From the NCBI RefSeq assembly GCF_036178845.1, contig NZ_CP108070.1, positions 7,254,001 to 7,318,000 of the forward strand: a DNA stretch of 64,000 nt, written 5' to 3'. Of this stretch, positions 34,689-43,643 are shown one piece after another. This stretch comes from Streptomyces sp. NBC_00271 (lineage in GTDB: Bacteria; Actinomycetota; Actinomycetes; Streptomycetales; Streptomycetaceae). The notes under the pieces are model-generated. The model did no database searches. It saw nothing but the letters and a program-made list of their open reading frames with translations, and was not told the origin of the DNA. Position numbers and translations under genes: made by a program. Every line of letters begins with the position of its first letter. The stretch's first letter is position 1.

Positions 34689-35719
34689 GAGGCCATGCCC
34701 TTGCGTCGTACGAGTACGACCAGGACCGGAACGCCGACCAGCGCGGTCATCACCCCGGCCGGCACTTCCGCCGGGGCGCGTACCACCCGGCCCGCCACGT
34801 CCGCGGCGAGCAGCAGGGCGGCGCCGAGCAGCGCGGAGAGGGGGAGGGCCCAGCGGTGGCCACCATGGACCAGTCGGCGGGCGAGGTGGGGGACGGCGAG
34901 GCCGATGAAGGCGATGGGGCCCGCGGCGGCGACCGCGGCCGCGGTGAGCACGGTCGCGCCGAGCGCCGCACAGCCCCGTACGAGCGTGACCCGGTGACCG
35001 AGTGCCCGTGCGGTGTCGTCGCCGAGCGCGAGCGCGTCCAGGCCGCGGGCGCAGGCCAGCACGAGCAGCGCACCGGCGGCGAGGAAGGGCAGCATGCGCC
35101 CCACCGTTGCCGCGTCGCGTCCGCTGAGCGTGCCCACCTGCCAGAACCGGAACTGGTCCAGCGTGGCCGAACTCGAGGTGAGGACCACGGTCGTGGCTCC
35201 CGCCGTCATCGCCGACAGGGCGGTTCCGGCGAGCGCCAGTTTCACCGGGGAGGCGCCACCGCGCCCGCGCGAGGCGATGGCGTACACGACGCAGGCGGCG
35301 AGAACCGCGCCGGTGAAGGCGTACCAGACGTACCCGTCGAAGCCGTTCGCCCGGCCGAGCGCGATGGCGAACACGACACCGGCCGCCGCGCCCTGACTGA
35401 GCCCGAGGATGCCGGGGTCGGCGAGCGGGTTGCGGGTGACCGCCTGGAGCGCCGCCCCCGAGAGTCCGAGGGCGGCACCGGCGGTCACTCCGATCGCGGT
35501 CCGCGGCACCCGCAGGGACCGTACGACCAGCGCGTCCGGTGAACTCCCGCCGTGCACCAGAGCGTCGAGGACGGCGGAGAGCGGGACGGGGCGGGTGCCG
35601 ACGGCGAGGCTGAGGGCGGCGGCGGTGACGGCGAGGAGGAGGGCCACACCCAGCCAGGTGGCGCGCCGCACGCCCGCCGGGGCGGACGTGCGGCGCGCGA
35701 CGGACGTGGGACCGGTCAC
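34685..35719 (-). CDS. Iron-siderophore ABC transporter permease (FecCD family), first subunit
   Basis: A 344-residue polytopic permease with the FecCD pattern: LRVPRTAIGVTAGAALGLSG, AVTRNPLADPGILGLSQGAA, the mid-domain WQVGTLSGRDAATV and the C-terminal GPIAFIGLAVPHLARRLVHG coupling helix. It pairs with the permease at 33594. The GTG start overlaps the stop of the binding-protein gene by 4 nt, and its own stop overlaps the next start by 4 nt: a tightly coupled three-gene operon. Iron control is inferred from the box at 36796. Confidence 0.92.
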   Translation of the reverse strand: MTGPTSVARRTSAPAGVRRATWLGVALLLAVTAAALSLAVGTRPVPLSAVLDALVHGGSSPDALVVRSLRVPRTAIGVTAGAALGLSGAALQAVTRNPLADPGILGLSQGAAAGVVFAIALGRANGFDGYVWYAFTGAVLAACVVYAIASRGRGGASPVKLALAGTALSAMTAGATTVVLTSSSATLDQFRFWQVGTLSGRDAATVGRMLPFLAAGALLVLACARGLDALALGDDTARALGHRVTLVRGCAALGATVLTAAAVAAAGPIAFIGLAVPHLARRLVHGGHRWALPLSALLGAALLLAADVAGRVVRAPAEVPAGVMTALVGVPVLVVLVRRKGMAS

Positions 35720-36776
35720 TTGCCGAGGGTGTCCGCGAGCTGTCGTACGACGAGCCGGGCGGCGGTGGGGCCGGCGTTGAGGTACCAGGGGTCGTCGTCG
35801 ACCTTCACCGCGTGCCCTGCCGCGACCGCCTTCATCGACTTCCACAGGGGCCCGGCGAGCACGCTGCCCGCGTCGGTCTTGGAGGCGTCGCCCTGCACGG
35901 AGTAGAAGATCCAGTCCCCGTCCGCGACATCGACGCTCTCCGCCCCGATGTCCTGCGAAATCGCCTTGAACTGCTGCGACTTGGGCCGGGAGAGACCCAT
36001 GTCGACGGCGATGGAGCCGGTGAACGACGACACGCCGAACATCCGCGTCCGGTCCGGCGTGAAGCGCACCATGGACACGGCGGGATCGCCGAGCTGCTTG
36101 CCCCGCGTGGCGGCGTCGCTCACGATGCCGTCGAGCAGTTCCTGCGCCTTGTCGCCCTTGCCGACCGCGTCACCGACGAGGAGCAGATCCCGCTTCCAGT
36201 TGATGCCGTTGCCGGCCGTCACGACGGTGGGCGCGATCTTCGACAGCTTCGGGTACAGGTCGCCGAGTGATTCGTTGATCAGGATCAGATCGGGCTTGGC
36301 GGCGGCGAGCGTCTCCAGGTTGGGCGCGGTGCGGGTCCCCGCGTCGGTCATGGCCGACAACTGCTTCTTGTACGCGGGGAAGGCGTCGTTCAGGTAGTCC
36401 GGCGCCAGCCCGGCGTTGGCCGCGCGGGTCGTCACGGTCGGCACGATGCCCAGGGTCAGCAGGTCGTCCAGCTGTCCGGTGCTGAGCGCGGCGATCTTCT
36501 CGGGCGCGCTCTCGATCTCGGTCTTGCCCTCGAAGTGCCCGACGGTCCGAGGAATTCGCCGTCCTTGGCGCTGCCCGCGCCCATCCCGGCGGCAACGGCG
36601 CTGGGGGCGGCGGAGGGGCCCTCGGAGGCCCCGCTCACGAGATTGCGGTCGCCGCCGACGGTGTTCTTGCTCCGCGAGGAGCCGTTGTCCCCGTCCCCGC
36701 TCCCGGACGAACATCCGGCCAGCAGACCGCCGACGACGGCAACGGCCAGGACGGCCTTCGACCCCAAGGTGTGCAC
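35716..36776 (-). pseudogene. Siderophore-binding lipoprotein gene with a 1-nt frameshift
   Basis: The N-terminal part is in one frame and the remainder in another. From GTG 36776 (GGAG 5 nt before it) comes a lipoprotein signal with lipobox LLAGC (SKAVLAVAVVGGLLAGCSS) and a Ser/Gly linker up to KDGEF. After about 36551 the reading must shift, continuing VGHFEGKTEIESAPEKIAAL, then LAPDYLNDAFPAYKKQL, and ending RQLADTLGK at 35716. This is the order of a FecB/DesE-type Fe-siderophore-binding protein. The span is 1061 nt; adding one base gives exactly 354 codons, so one C (a G on the plus strand) is missing near GGAATTC. It may be a sequencing slip or a true inactivating mutation; the downstream permeases remain intact. 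Confidence 0.85.
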
Positions 36777-36795
36777 AGGTACTCCGATCAATGAC

Positions 36796-36814
36796 TAAGG
36801 CAAGCCTAACCTTA
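36796..36814 (-). promoter_or_regulatory. DmdR1/IdeR-type iron box
   Basis: On the minus strand, TAAGGTTAGGCTTGCCTTA matches the actinobacterial iron-box consensus TTAGGTTAGGCTCACCTAA at 15 of 19 positions. It lies 20 nt upstream of the start of the siderophore-binding gene, where the iron-loaded repressor would block transcription. Confidence 0.85.
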
Positions 36815-36923
36815 GACCTTGTGGTGCAGGGGAGTGTCGCGGGGGAGTGGGGAGCTGCCCCAATGGAGGACACGCCGTGCCGGGTTCGGGGACATATCAG
36901 TCTGAAACGTGTGTTATTCATTC

Positions 36924-38546
36924 ATGCACACACCTACGCGGCGCACCGTGCTCGGTGCCTCGATCGCGGCCGCCGGCTCGGGACTCCTGGCCGGCTGCTC
37001 CGAGTCCGACGCTCCCTCCGGACCCGGCTCGCACCCCGGGCCCGGCGAGCACCATGGGAGCGAAGTCGGCGGCCACGACGGCAGACCCTTTGTCCCCAAG
37101 GGACCCAAGGGATACGTGAACCCGTCCGATCCGGAGGTCCTCGCCGTCGAGAGGAAGCGCGATGGCGGCCCCCTCCGATCGTTCACGCTCCACGCCGTCG
37201 AGACCGAACTCGACCTGGGGGGACGTACCGTCAGATCGTGGGCGTACGGCGACGAGCTGCCCGGCAAGGAGGTGCGGGTCACGGCGGGCGACACCCTCGG
37301 TATGAAGCTCTTCAACCATCTGCCCGTGCCCACGACGCTGCACTCGCACGGTATCCGCATGCGGTGCGACATGGACGGGGTACCTGGCCTGACCCAGCGC
37401 TCCGTCAAGCCCGGCGACGACTTCACCTACCGCTTCGCCGTGACGCACCCGGGCACGTACTGGCTGCACTCGCACTCGGGACTGCAACTCGACCGAGGCC
37501 TGTACGCCCCGCTGATCGTCGAGGACCCCAGGGAGCCGTTGTCCTACGACAAGGAGTGGGTCGTCGTCCTGGACGACTGGGTGGACGGCGTGAACGGCTC
37601 GAACCCGGACGGCGTGCTCGCGCAGCTGGTCGACGGCAAGGGCATGCGGGCGGACATGGACATGGGCGAGAGCGACGAACACGGATCCGGCCATGAGAAG
37701 CCCCACGGCCCCTCCCGCGTCCTGCACAAGTCCTACAGCCGCATCCTGCACAGCGAGGGAGGCAGCGTCGACTACCCGTTCTACCTGGTCAACGGCCGTC
37801 TCGCGCACACTCCTTCGGTCTTCCGGGCCCGCAAGGGGGACCGCATCCGGCTGCGGATCATCAACGCCGGCGCCGAAACGGCCTTCCGGGTGGCGCTGGG
37901 CGGCCACGAGATGACGATCACGCACACGGACGGCTACCCCGTCGAGCACACGACCACGGACACGCTGCTGCTCGGCATGGCCGAACGCTACGACGTGCTG
38001 ATCACCGCCAAGGACGGAGTGTTCCCGCTCGTCGCGCTCGCCGAAGGCAAGAACGACAGAGCCCTGGCCGTCCTGCGCACCAGCGGTGGGGACCTTCCCG
38101 GCCCCTCCGTGCACCCGGACGAACTCGACGGCAAGCTCGTCCCGGCCAGACGCCTCGTGCCGGACGACTCCGTGGCCCTCACCGACGACGAACCGGACCG
38201 CGAGCTGCGCATCAGACTGACCGGCGGGATGAAGAAGTTCGACTGGGCCTTCGACCACCAGCCGTACGACATCAAGCAACGCCACCCGATCCGCCAGGGC
38301 GAGAAGATCCGCCTGACCCTCATGAACGCCACCGACATGTGGCATCCCATGCACCTGCACGGCCACACCTTCGCCATCGTCGGCTTCGGCGCGCAAGGAG
38401 CCCGCAAGGACACCGCCCACGTGGTGCCGCACCACAAACTCGTCGTCGACTTCTACGCCGACAACCCGGGCCTGTGGATGCTCCACTGCCACAACCAGTA
38501 CCACTCGGAGTCCGGCATGATGACGATCCTCGGCTACCGGAAGTGA
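36924..38546 (+). CDS. Tat-exported multicopper oxidase
   Basis: A 540-residue copper enzyme outside the cytoplasm. The N-terminus is a Tat signal with lipobox-like end (TPTRRTVLGASIAAAGSGLLAGC). A short His/Gly-rich linker and three cupredoxin domains follow. Copper ligands are HSHG (domain 1), HSHSG, HPMHLHGH and the final HCHNQYHSESGM, which has the HCHxxxH type 1/type 3 pattern with an axial Met. The family oxidises phenols, metals such as Cu(I)/Fe(II)/Mn(II), or siderophores with O2. ATG 36924 is preferred because it puts the twin arginine at residues 6-7; TTG/ATG codons just upstream give no signal improvement. It is divergent from the siderophore operon, with the iron box in between. 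Confidence 0.93.
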   Translation: MHTPTRRTVLGASIAAAGSGLLAGCSESDAPSGPGSHPGPGEHHGSEVGGHDGRPFVPKGPKGYVNPSDPEVLAVERKRDGGPLRSFTLHAVETELDLGGRTVRSWAYGDELPGKEVRVTAGDTLGMKLFNHLPVPTTLHSHGIRMRCDMDGVPGLTQRSVKPGDDFTYRFAVTHPGTYWLHSHSGLQLDRGLYAPLIVEDPREPLSYDKEWVVVLDDWVDGVNGSNPDGVLAQLVDGKGMRADMDMGESDEHGSGHEKPHGPSRVLHKSYSRILHSEGGSVDYPFYLVNGRLAHTPSVFRARKGDRIRLRIINAGAETAFRVALGGHEMTITHTDGYPVEHTTTDTLLLGMAERYDVLITAKDGVFPLVALAEGKNDRALAVLRTSGGDLPGPSVHPDELDGKLVPARRLVPDDSVALTDDEPDRELRIRLTGGMKKFDWAFDHQPYDIKQRHPIRQGEKIRLTLMNATDMWHPMHLHGHTFAIVGFGAQGARKDTAHVVPHHKLVVDFYADNPGLWMLHCHNQYHSESGMMTILGYRK

Positions 38547-38609
38547 GGCACCGGCCACCGACGCATCGTCACTTGATCATGCGAAACCCCGCTCGTGGAG
38601 GGAGACGCG

Positions 38610-38712
38610 TCAGCCGGGCAGGCCGCCGAAGTCCAGCGGCGCGTCGAAGCGTTCGGCGAGGTGCCCGAGCGGCAGATGGTTCCCCCGCCCCGAGCCGTGG
38701 GCGGGCAGGCCC
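38610..38712 (-). pseudogene. Gene 3'-end remnant
   Basis: A short coding-like stretch ending at TGA 38610 (GNHLPLGHLAERFDAPLDFGG near its end) with high third-position GC. It has no start, and no matching N-terminal part can be read upstream. It is the downstream half of the 402-nt gap between the oxidase and the membrane-protein genes. Confidence 0.4.
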
Positions 38713-38733
38713 GCCCGCCGCGTCCTCCGCGCA

Positions 38734-38850
38734 TCAGCCGCGGCGCTGCCACCAGCGGCGCTTCGGTTCGGTGTTGGAGGAAGCGGTTCGGTCGAAGGTC
38801 GCGATCGTGTGGTGACCGTCGCCGGGCAGCGCCACCCCGACGGCCTGAGG
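38734..38850 (-). pseudogene. Second gene 3'-end remnant
   Basis: About 39 codons (VALPGDGHHTIATFDRTASS ... PKRRWWQRRG then TGA at 38734) with coding-like base composition on the minus strand but no start or continuation. With the neighbouring fragment it suggests a decayed gene or genes; no parent family is recognised. Confidence 0.4.
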
Positions 38851-38948
38851 TCGCGGCCAGGGACGAGGACATCGCGTTCGAGAGCGTAGCTTGGGACGGC
38901 CGGGGCGACCGGGGCGTTGTTTCGGGCGGACACTCTGGGGGAGAGCGG

Positions 38949-39476
38949 ATGAACGGCCGGGCTCGGCGCTGGGAAAGAGGTCGGGCGGGCCGTCCGGCGG
39001 TCACGGTCGTCGTTCTCGTGGCCGCGGGCATCGGGCTGACCTGGTTCGCCGGAACGCACTTCGCCTACGCCACGGGCCTGGCCGGCACCCCGGGGCATCT
39101 CCGGGTCGAAGCGTGCGCGTGGGAACACGCCGGGGGCCACCGGTATCCGCACTGCAGTGGCCTCTTCCGCTCCTCCGACGGCACCGTCGTCGACCCGAAC
39201 GCCTCGATCGGCAAGAACCTGCCCGTCGGCGACACGGTCGCGTTGCAGCGGGTGGCCTCCGGCGGATACGAGCAGACGGGCACCGCGTCCTCGTTCGGAT
39301 GGCTGGCGATTTCCCTGCTCGGCCTGATGGTGCTGCTGTTGGGGATCGCGGTCGTCTGCGGCAAGGGCGGTACGCGTCGAGTACCGCGCGGGCTGCGGGT
39401 GCTGCTCGGTGCGCTGGGCGCCTTGACGCTGCTCAGCGCGTTCATCGGCGGAGTGGCGGGGATGCTCACCGCCTGA
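38949..39476 (+). CDS. Membrane protein of unknown function with extracellular loop
   Basis: A 175-residue protein. A basic N-terminus (GRARRWERGRAGRP) is followed by a membrane segment (TVVVLVAAGIGLTWFAG) and a ~75-residue outside loop with two Cys (EACAWEHAGGHRYPHCSGLF). Two more membrane segments follow (WLAISLLGLMVLLLGIAVVCG and VLLGALGALTLLSAFIGGV). No family is assigned; the Cys pair suggests an extracytoplasmic disulfide. GGGGGAGA precedes ATG 38949. Confidence 0.7.
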   Translation: MNGRARRWERGRAGRPAVTVVVLVAAGIGLTWFAGTHFAYATGLAGTPGHLRVEACAWEHAGGHRYPHCSGLFRSSDGTVVDPNASIGKNLPVGDTVALQRVASGGYEQTGTASSFGWLAISLLGLMVLLLGIAVVCGKGGTRRVPRGLRVLLGALGALTLLSAFIGGVAGMLTA

Positions 39477-39514
39477 ATCCTCACCGTGCGGACGACGTGC
39501 ACGGGGGATACGCT

Positions 39515-39538
39515 TTTGTCGGCAAGTTTGTCGGCAAG
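39515..39538 (+). repeat. Tandem duplication of TTTGTCGGCAAG
   Basis: Two perfect head-to-tail 12-bp copies (39515-39526 and 39527-39538) within the 197-nt region upstream of the ferredoxin/P450 operon, ending about 135 nt before the first start codon. A possible regulator binding site. Confidence 0.7.
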
Positions 39539-39673
39539 GTCAGGTTCTCCGGGCGGTTTTGCAGACGCCGAGGCCTCATCCGCGATGATCGATTCTTCCT
39601 GCGGAGACCTACCCACTCCCTTCGTCCGCGGGTCCTGAGGCAGCGCTTCGCGGTCCCTGCTATGGAGGTCCGG

Positions 39674-39901
39674 ATGAGAGTTGTCGTTGATCTTTCCCGG
39701 TGCCAGGGATATGCGCAGTGCGCGTTCCTGGCTCCGGACGCGTTCCGGATGCACGGCGAGGAAGCGCTGATGTACGCCTCGAACCCCGACGACGCCCAGC
39801 GCCAGCAGGTGTTGCGCGCCGCGGCGGCCTGCCCGCTCCAGGCCATCCTGGTCGACCAGCTGGAGGGCCGGGACGCGCCGGTGGGGACGTCGCCGTCATG
39901 A
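39674..39901 (+). CDS. Small P450-type ferredoxin with CX2YX2C cluster motif
   Basis: A 75-residue ferredoxin passing electrons to the P450 encoded two genes downstream. Cluster ligands are Cys10 and Cys16 in CQGYAQC and Cys53 in ACPLQAI. The second position of the usual CxxCxxC is Tyr13, which fits a [3Fe-4S] cluster or one of the unusual actinobacterial P450 ferredoxins with a non-Cys residue there. The N-terminus RVVVDLSRC is typical. GGAGG lies 5 nt before ATG 39674. Its stop overlaps the reductase start by 4 nt (ATGA). Confidence 0.92.
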   Translation: MRVVVDLSRCQGYAQCAFLAPDAFRMHGEEALMYASNPDDAQRQQVLRAAAACPLQAILVDQLEGRDAPVGTSPS

Positions 39902-41289
39902 GCACTGCCGACACCCTGCAAGGGTTCAAGCGCGACGGCCGCGTGGTGATCGTCGGGGCGTCACTGGCGGGACTGCGCGCCGCGGAGGCCCTGCGCGACG
40001 AGGGGTTCACCGGGAAGCTGACCATGATCGGTGACGAGTTGGGGGAGCCCTACGACCGCCCCCCGCTGTCCAAGCAGGTACTGACCGGATGGGTGCCGGC
40101 CGACGGCACCACCCTGCCACGGCGTCGGGACATCGACGCGGAGTGGCTCCTGGGCGTCCCCGCCGACGGACTGGACCTGGCGAACAACCACGTGCGGCTC
40201 GCCGACGGCCGCACGATCCCCTTCGACCGCATGCTGATCTCCACCGGCGTACGGGCCCGGCCCTGGCCCGTCGAGGCCGAGGCGGCCCTGGACGGTGTCT
40301 TCGTGGTCCGCACGCGTGAGGACGCCGCCGGCCTGCAGCGGGCGGTCGCCGCCGGACCCTCCCGCGTACTGATCATCGGCGCGGGCTTCACCGGCTCCGA
40401 GATCGCCTCCATCTGCCGCGAGCGCGACATCCCGGTGACCGTCGCCGAACTCGCGCCGTCCCCACTGGTCGGGGGACTCGGCGCCATGATCGGCGAGATC
40501 GCGGCGGACATGCAGCGCGCCCACGGCGTCGACCTGCGCTGCGGTGTCAAGGTCACCCAGCTGGAGGGCGACGCGCAGGGGCGGGTTCGCCGCGCCCACT
40601 TCTCCGACGGCACTGCGGTCGACGCCGACGTGGTGGTCGTGGCGCTCGGAGGCATCCGCAACACCGAGTGGCTGCGCGACTCGGGACTGGCGGTGGGCGT
40701 ATGGGGAGTCGCCTGCGACGCGGGTTGCCGCGCCTTCGACCTGAACGGCCTGGTCACCGACGACATCTTCGTCGCCGGAGACGTGGCACGCAGCCCGAAC
40801 CCGATCTACGAGTACCGGTTCATCTCGCTGGAGCACTGGGCCAACGCCGTGGAGCAGGCCGAGATCGCGGCGCACAACATGGTCAGCACCCAGGCGGACC
40901 GCTGGCCGCACCTGTCCATCCCGACGTTCTGGTCGATCCAGTTCGGCGTCAACATCAAGTCCGTCGGTGTACCGACCTACGCCGACGAGGTCGTCGTCAC
41001 CCAGGGATCCGTGGCCGACCACCGCTTTGTCGCCGCATACGGGTACCAGGGCCGCGTCACCGCCGCCGTCAGCTTCAACAACGCGAAGTGGCTGGACCAC
41101 TACCGGCAGCTGATCGAGACGGCCGCGCCCTTCCCGCCTCCCTGCCCCACGCCCGACCAGCCCCTCGATGCGAAGCCGGTGCCCGTCGACTTCCCCGGCC
41201 CCACCCTGCTCGCCCAGGGCGCCACGGTGGTCGTCACCGGCCACGACCCGGGAGAGCGGCGCGTCACCGCCATGCGGCAGCGCCGCTAG
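39898..41289 (+). CDS. FAD-dependent ferredoxin reductase
   Basis: A 463-residue flavoprotein of the rhodocoxin/putidaredoxin reductase type, transferring electrons from NAD(P)H to the adjacent ferredoxin. The FAD-binding N-terminal motif is VVIVGASLAGLRAAEALR, then EPYDRPPLSKQVLTG, which is characteristic of oxygenase-coupled reductases. The NAD(P) site is VLIIGAGFTGSEIASI, and the C-terminal FAD motif DIFVAGDVARSPNP is followed by EHWANAVEQAEIAA. The last ~65 residues form the usual reductase C-terminal domain. Start and stop positions show translational coupling to the ferredoxin gene; the P450 gene follows after 37 nt. Confidence 0.92.
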   Translation: MSTADTLQGFKRDGRVVIVGASLAGLRAAEALRDEGFTGKLTMIGDELGEPYDRPPLSKQVLTGWVPADGTTLPRRRDIDAEWLLGVPADGLDLANNHVRLADGRTIPFDRMLISTGVRARPWPVEAEAALDGVFVVRTREDAAGLQRAVAAGPSRVLIIGAGFTGSEIASICRERDIPVTVAELAPSPLVGGLGAMIGEIAADMQRAHGVDLRCGVKVTQLEGDAQGRVRRAHFSDGTAVDADVVVVALGGIRNTEWLRDSGLAVGVWGVACDAGCRAFDLNGLVTDDIFVAGDVARSPNPIYEYRFISLEHWANAVEQAEIAAHNMVSTQADRWPHLSIPTFWSIQFGVNIKSVGVPTYADEVVVTQGSVADHRFVAAYGYQGRVTAAVSFNNAKWLDHYRQLIETAAPFPPPCPTPDQPLDAKPVPVDFPGPTLLAQGATVVVTGHDPGERRVTAMRQRR

Positions 41290-41326
41290 GAGGGAACAGG
41301 TAGGACGGAACAGGAGGGAAAGCGAC

Positions 41327-42541
41327 ATGACCACGACCGAGACGCCCGACATCCTGCCCCGGATCCTCGACTACGCGAACCGGGCCGACCCGTACCCGCT
41401 CTACGCCGAGCTGCGCAAGACGCCGGTGGCCCTGCAGGAGGACGGCAGTTACGTCATCAGCACCTACCGCGAACTCAGCGGCATCCTGCACGACCCGCAC
41501 CTGAGTTCCGACGTCCGCAACCTGGCGCATCCGATGCCCGCGATGCAGGAACGTGCCACGCCGTCGTTCATCAACCTCGACCCGCCCGAGCACGACCGTC
41601 TGCGGCGCCTGGCGATGCGTCACTTCGGCCCTCCGCACACGCCGGGCCTGGTGACCGGCATGGAACCCGACCTGACCGCCGTCGTCGCCGGTCTGATCGA
41701 CGACTTCGCGGGCAAACAGCGGATCGACATCGTCGACGACTTCGCCTATCCGTTCCCCGTCACCGTGATCTGCCACCTGCTCGGTGTGCCGCGCGAGGAC
41801 GAACCGCGGTTCCACGTGTGGGTGAACGCCATCATCGACTCGATCGACTACAACCCCAAGACCGACCCGCAGGAGAAACTGGACAACGGCGTACAGGCCA
41901 CCAAAGCCCTGCGCCAGTACCTCGGCGGACTGCTGGAACAACGCCACGGCCACCCCGGCGACGACCTCCTGACACGGCTGGCCAACGACGACGGGCCCGA
42001 CGGGCGGATGACCGACGCCGAAATCGTCAGCACCGCCAACCTGCTGCTCATTGCCGGCCACGAGACCACCGTCAACCTCATCACCAACGGCATGCTGACG
42101 CTGCTGCGCCGCCCTGAGGTGTTGCAACGCCTGCGCGCCGAACCGGGCCTGGTCGTACCGCTGGTCGAGGAACTGCTGCGCTACGAGCCCCCCGTGCACA
42201 TCATTCCGTGGCGGGCGGCGTACAGCGACATCTCCGTCGGCGACACCGTCATCCCCAAGGGTTCGAAGATCATGCTCATGCTCGCTTCGGGGAGCCGCGA
42301 CCCGGACCGCTTCCACGATCCCGACCGCTTCGACCCCGATCGCCAGGACAACCAGCACCTGGGCTTCGGCAGCGGCATCCACCTGTGCTTCGGCGGCCCG
42401 ATGGCCCGACTGGAAACCCAGATCGCCCTGACCGCACTGGTACGCCGCCTGGCCGACCCCAGCCTGGTGACCGACCCACCCCCGTACCGCCCCAGCCCCG
42501 TCCTACGAGGCCCCATCCACCTGCTCATCGACCAGAACTGA
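41327..42541 (+). CDS. Cytochrome P450 monooxygenase
   Basis: A 404-residue soluble P450. The I-helix is LLLIAGHETTVNLITNG (acid-alcohol pair E-T), the K-helix ExxR is EELLRYEPP, and the haem-binding loop GFGSGIHLCFGGPMARLE has proximal Cys354. It begins with a disordered-looking stretch and then PDILPRILDYANRADPYPLY. Substrate cannot be deduced; length and motifs fit a class I bacterial P450. AGGAGGGAAAGCGAC precedes ATG 41327. It ends a ferredoxin/reductase/P450 cassette that contains every electron-transfer partner. Confidence 0.94.
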   Translation: MTTTETPDILPRILDYANRADPYPLYAELRKTPVALQEDGSYVISTYRELSGILHDPHLSSDVRNLAHPMPAMQERATPSFINLDPPEHDRLRRLAMRHFGPPHTPGLVTGMEPDLTAVVAGLIDDFAGKQRIDIVDDFAYPFPVTVICHLLGVPREDEPRFHVWVNAIIDSIDYNPKTDPQEKLDNGVQATKALRQYLGGLLEQRHGHPGDDLLTRLANDDGPDGRMTDAEIVSTANLLLIAGHETTVNLITNGMLTLLRRPEVLQRLRAEPGLVVPLVEELLRYEPPVHIIPWRAAYSDISVGDTVIPKGSKIMLMLASGSRDPDRFHDPDRFDPDRQDNQHLGFGSGIHLCFGGPMARLETQIALTALVRRLADPSLVTDPPPYRPSPVLRGPIHLLIDQN

Positions 42542-42650
42542 CACCGCGCTCGAGCCCGGCGGGTGGCCGCTCGTGTCGCCCCTCATCGGTGCGGTGACCG
42601 TCCGTTAGGCTCGCGTCGTCCCACTGGTCCCGATCTTCACGGAGGGCAGC

Positions 42651-43589
42651 ACGGCGGGGATCAAACGAGAGCGCCTCGTCAGAACGCTGACCTTCTGGCT
42701 GCGTCCCGCCTTCGCGTTGCGGGTCATCAACCGGTTTCAGAAGATCGTGGGTTTCGACCGCTCGATGGCCCTGGCGTCCAGCGCCCTGACGGCCTTGATC
42801 CCGCTCTCCATCCTCCTCGGCGCCGTCCTCGGCAACTTCGTGCACTACGACGCCGCAGAGCGGATCATCAAGCGCTACAACCTCACCGGAGCGGGCGCCA
42901 CGGCGGTCAACTCCCTCTTCTCTCCAACCGAGGGCACCAGCGCGAGCGTGGGCATCTTCGGGGCCGTGTTTCTGACGATCTCGGTGCTGAGTTTCGCGCG
43001 AGCCGTGCAGCGGCTCTTCGAACAGGCATGGGAACTCAAGCCTCTCAGCGTGCGCAACACGCGCAACGGCCTGTGGTGGATCCTCACTCTCGGCGGCTAC
43101 GGGGTGGTCACCGCGACGCTCTCCGCGCTCCTTGGCGGGGGCGCGCTGGGTCTGGCCGCCTCGGTGTGTCAGGTACCGGTGACCGCCGCGTTCCTCGTCT
43201 GGAGCGGCCGGATCCTGTCGGCGAAACGGATCAGCCGGCCGGACCTGCTCCCCTTCGGCGTCACCGCCGCCGTTCTGACGGTGGCCTATTCGGTGGGCGC
43301 GACCCTCTACATGCCGCGCCTCTTCAACTCCTCCGCCGCACGCTACGGGGTGGTCGGCGCCGTCTTCGCGATGCTCTCCGCCCTCTTCGCAGCCATGCTC
43401 GTCCTGGTCGCGTCGGCGGCACTGGGACGAGAGGTACGGGACGAGCTCAGCCGGATCCGCCAGGGCCACCGCCCTTCCGACCACGAGGTCCACCGGCAGT
43501 GGGACAGCGTGGTCGAGCAGACGCGGTCACGGTGGCGGACGGCACGGGAACAGGTTTCTCACCATCAGACCAAAGGCCCGAACCACTGA
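42651..43589 (+). CDS. YihY/BrkB-family membrane protein, possible ACG start
   Basis: About 312 residues if begun at ACG 42651, or 290 if at TTG 42717. Six hydrophobic segments include SMALASSALTALIPLSILLGAVLG, VGIFGAVFLTISVLSFA and FAMLSALFAAMLVLVASAALG. A charged C-terminus follows, as in the YihY/UPF0761 family, whose role is unknown. The residues between ACG and TTG (AGIKRERLVRTLTFWLRPAF) read like a genuine N-terminus continuing into the conserved part, and ACG stands 4 nt after GGAGGG. No in-frame ATG/GTG exists upstream before the stop. Confidence 0.8.
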   Translation, partial: TAGIKRERLVRTLTFWLRPAFALRVINRFQKIVGFDRSMALASSALTALIPLSILLGAVLGNFVHYDAAERIIKRYNLTGAGATAVNSLFSPTEGTSASVGIFGAVFLTISVLSFARAVQRLFEQAWELKPLSVRNTRNGLWWILTLGGYGVVTATLSALLGGGALGLAASVCQVPVTAAFLVWSGRILSAKRISRPDLLPFGVTAAVLTVAYSVGATLYMPRLFNSSAARYGVVGAVFAMLSALFAAMLVLVASAALGREVRDELSRIRQGHRPSDHEVHRQWDSVVEQTRSRWRTAREQVSHHQTKGPNH

Positions 43590-43643
43590 GTGGGCGGGCA
43601 TCGATCGAGGCTGTGCCATCTCAAGCGGCCGGTCCGCACGCTG

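Noticed and set aside
36909..36923. Upstream start for the multicopper oxidase
   Set aside because: It would add a few residues before the twin-arginine signal without a ribosome binding site; ATG 36924 gives a normal Tat signal.
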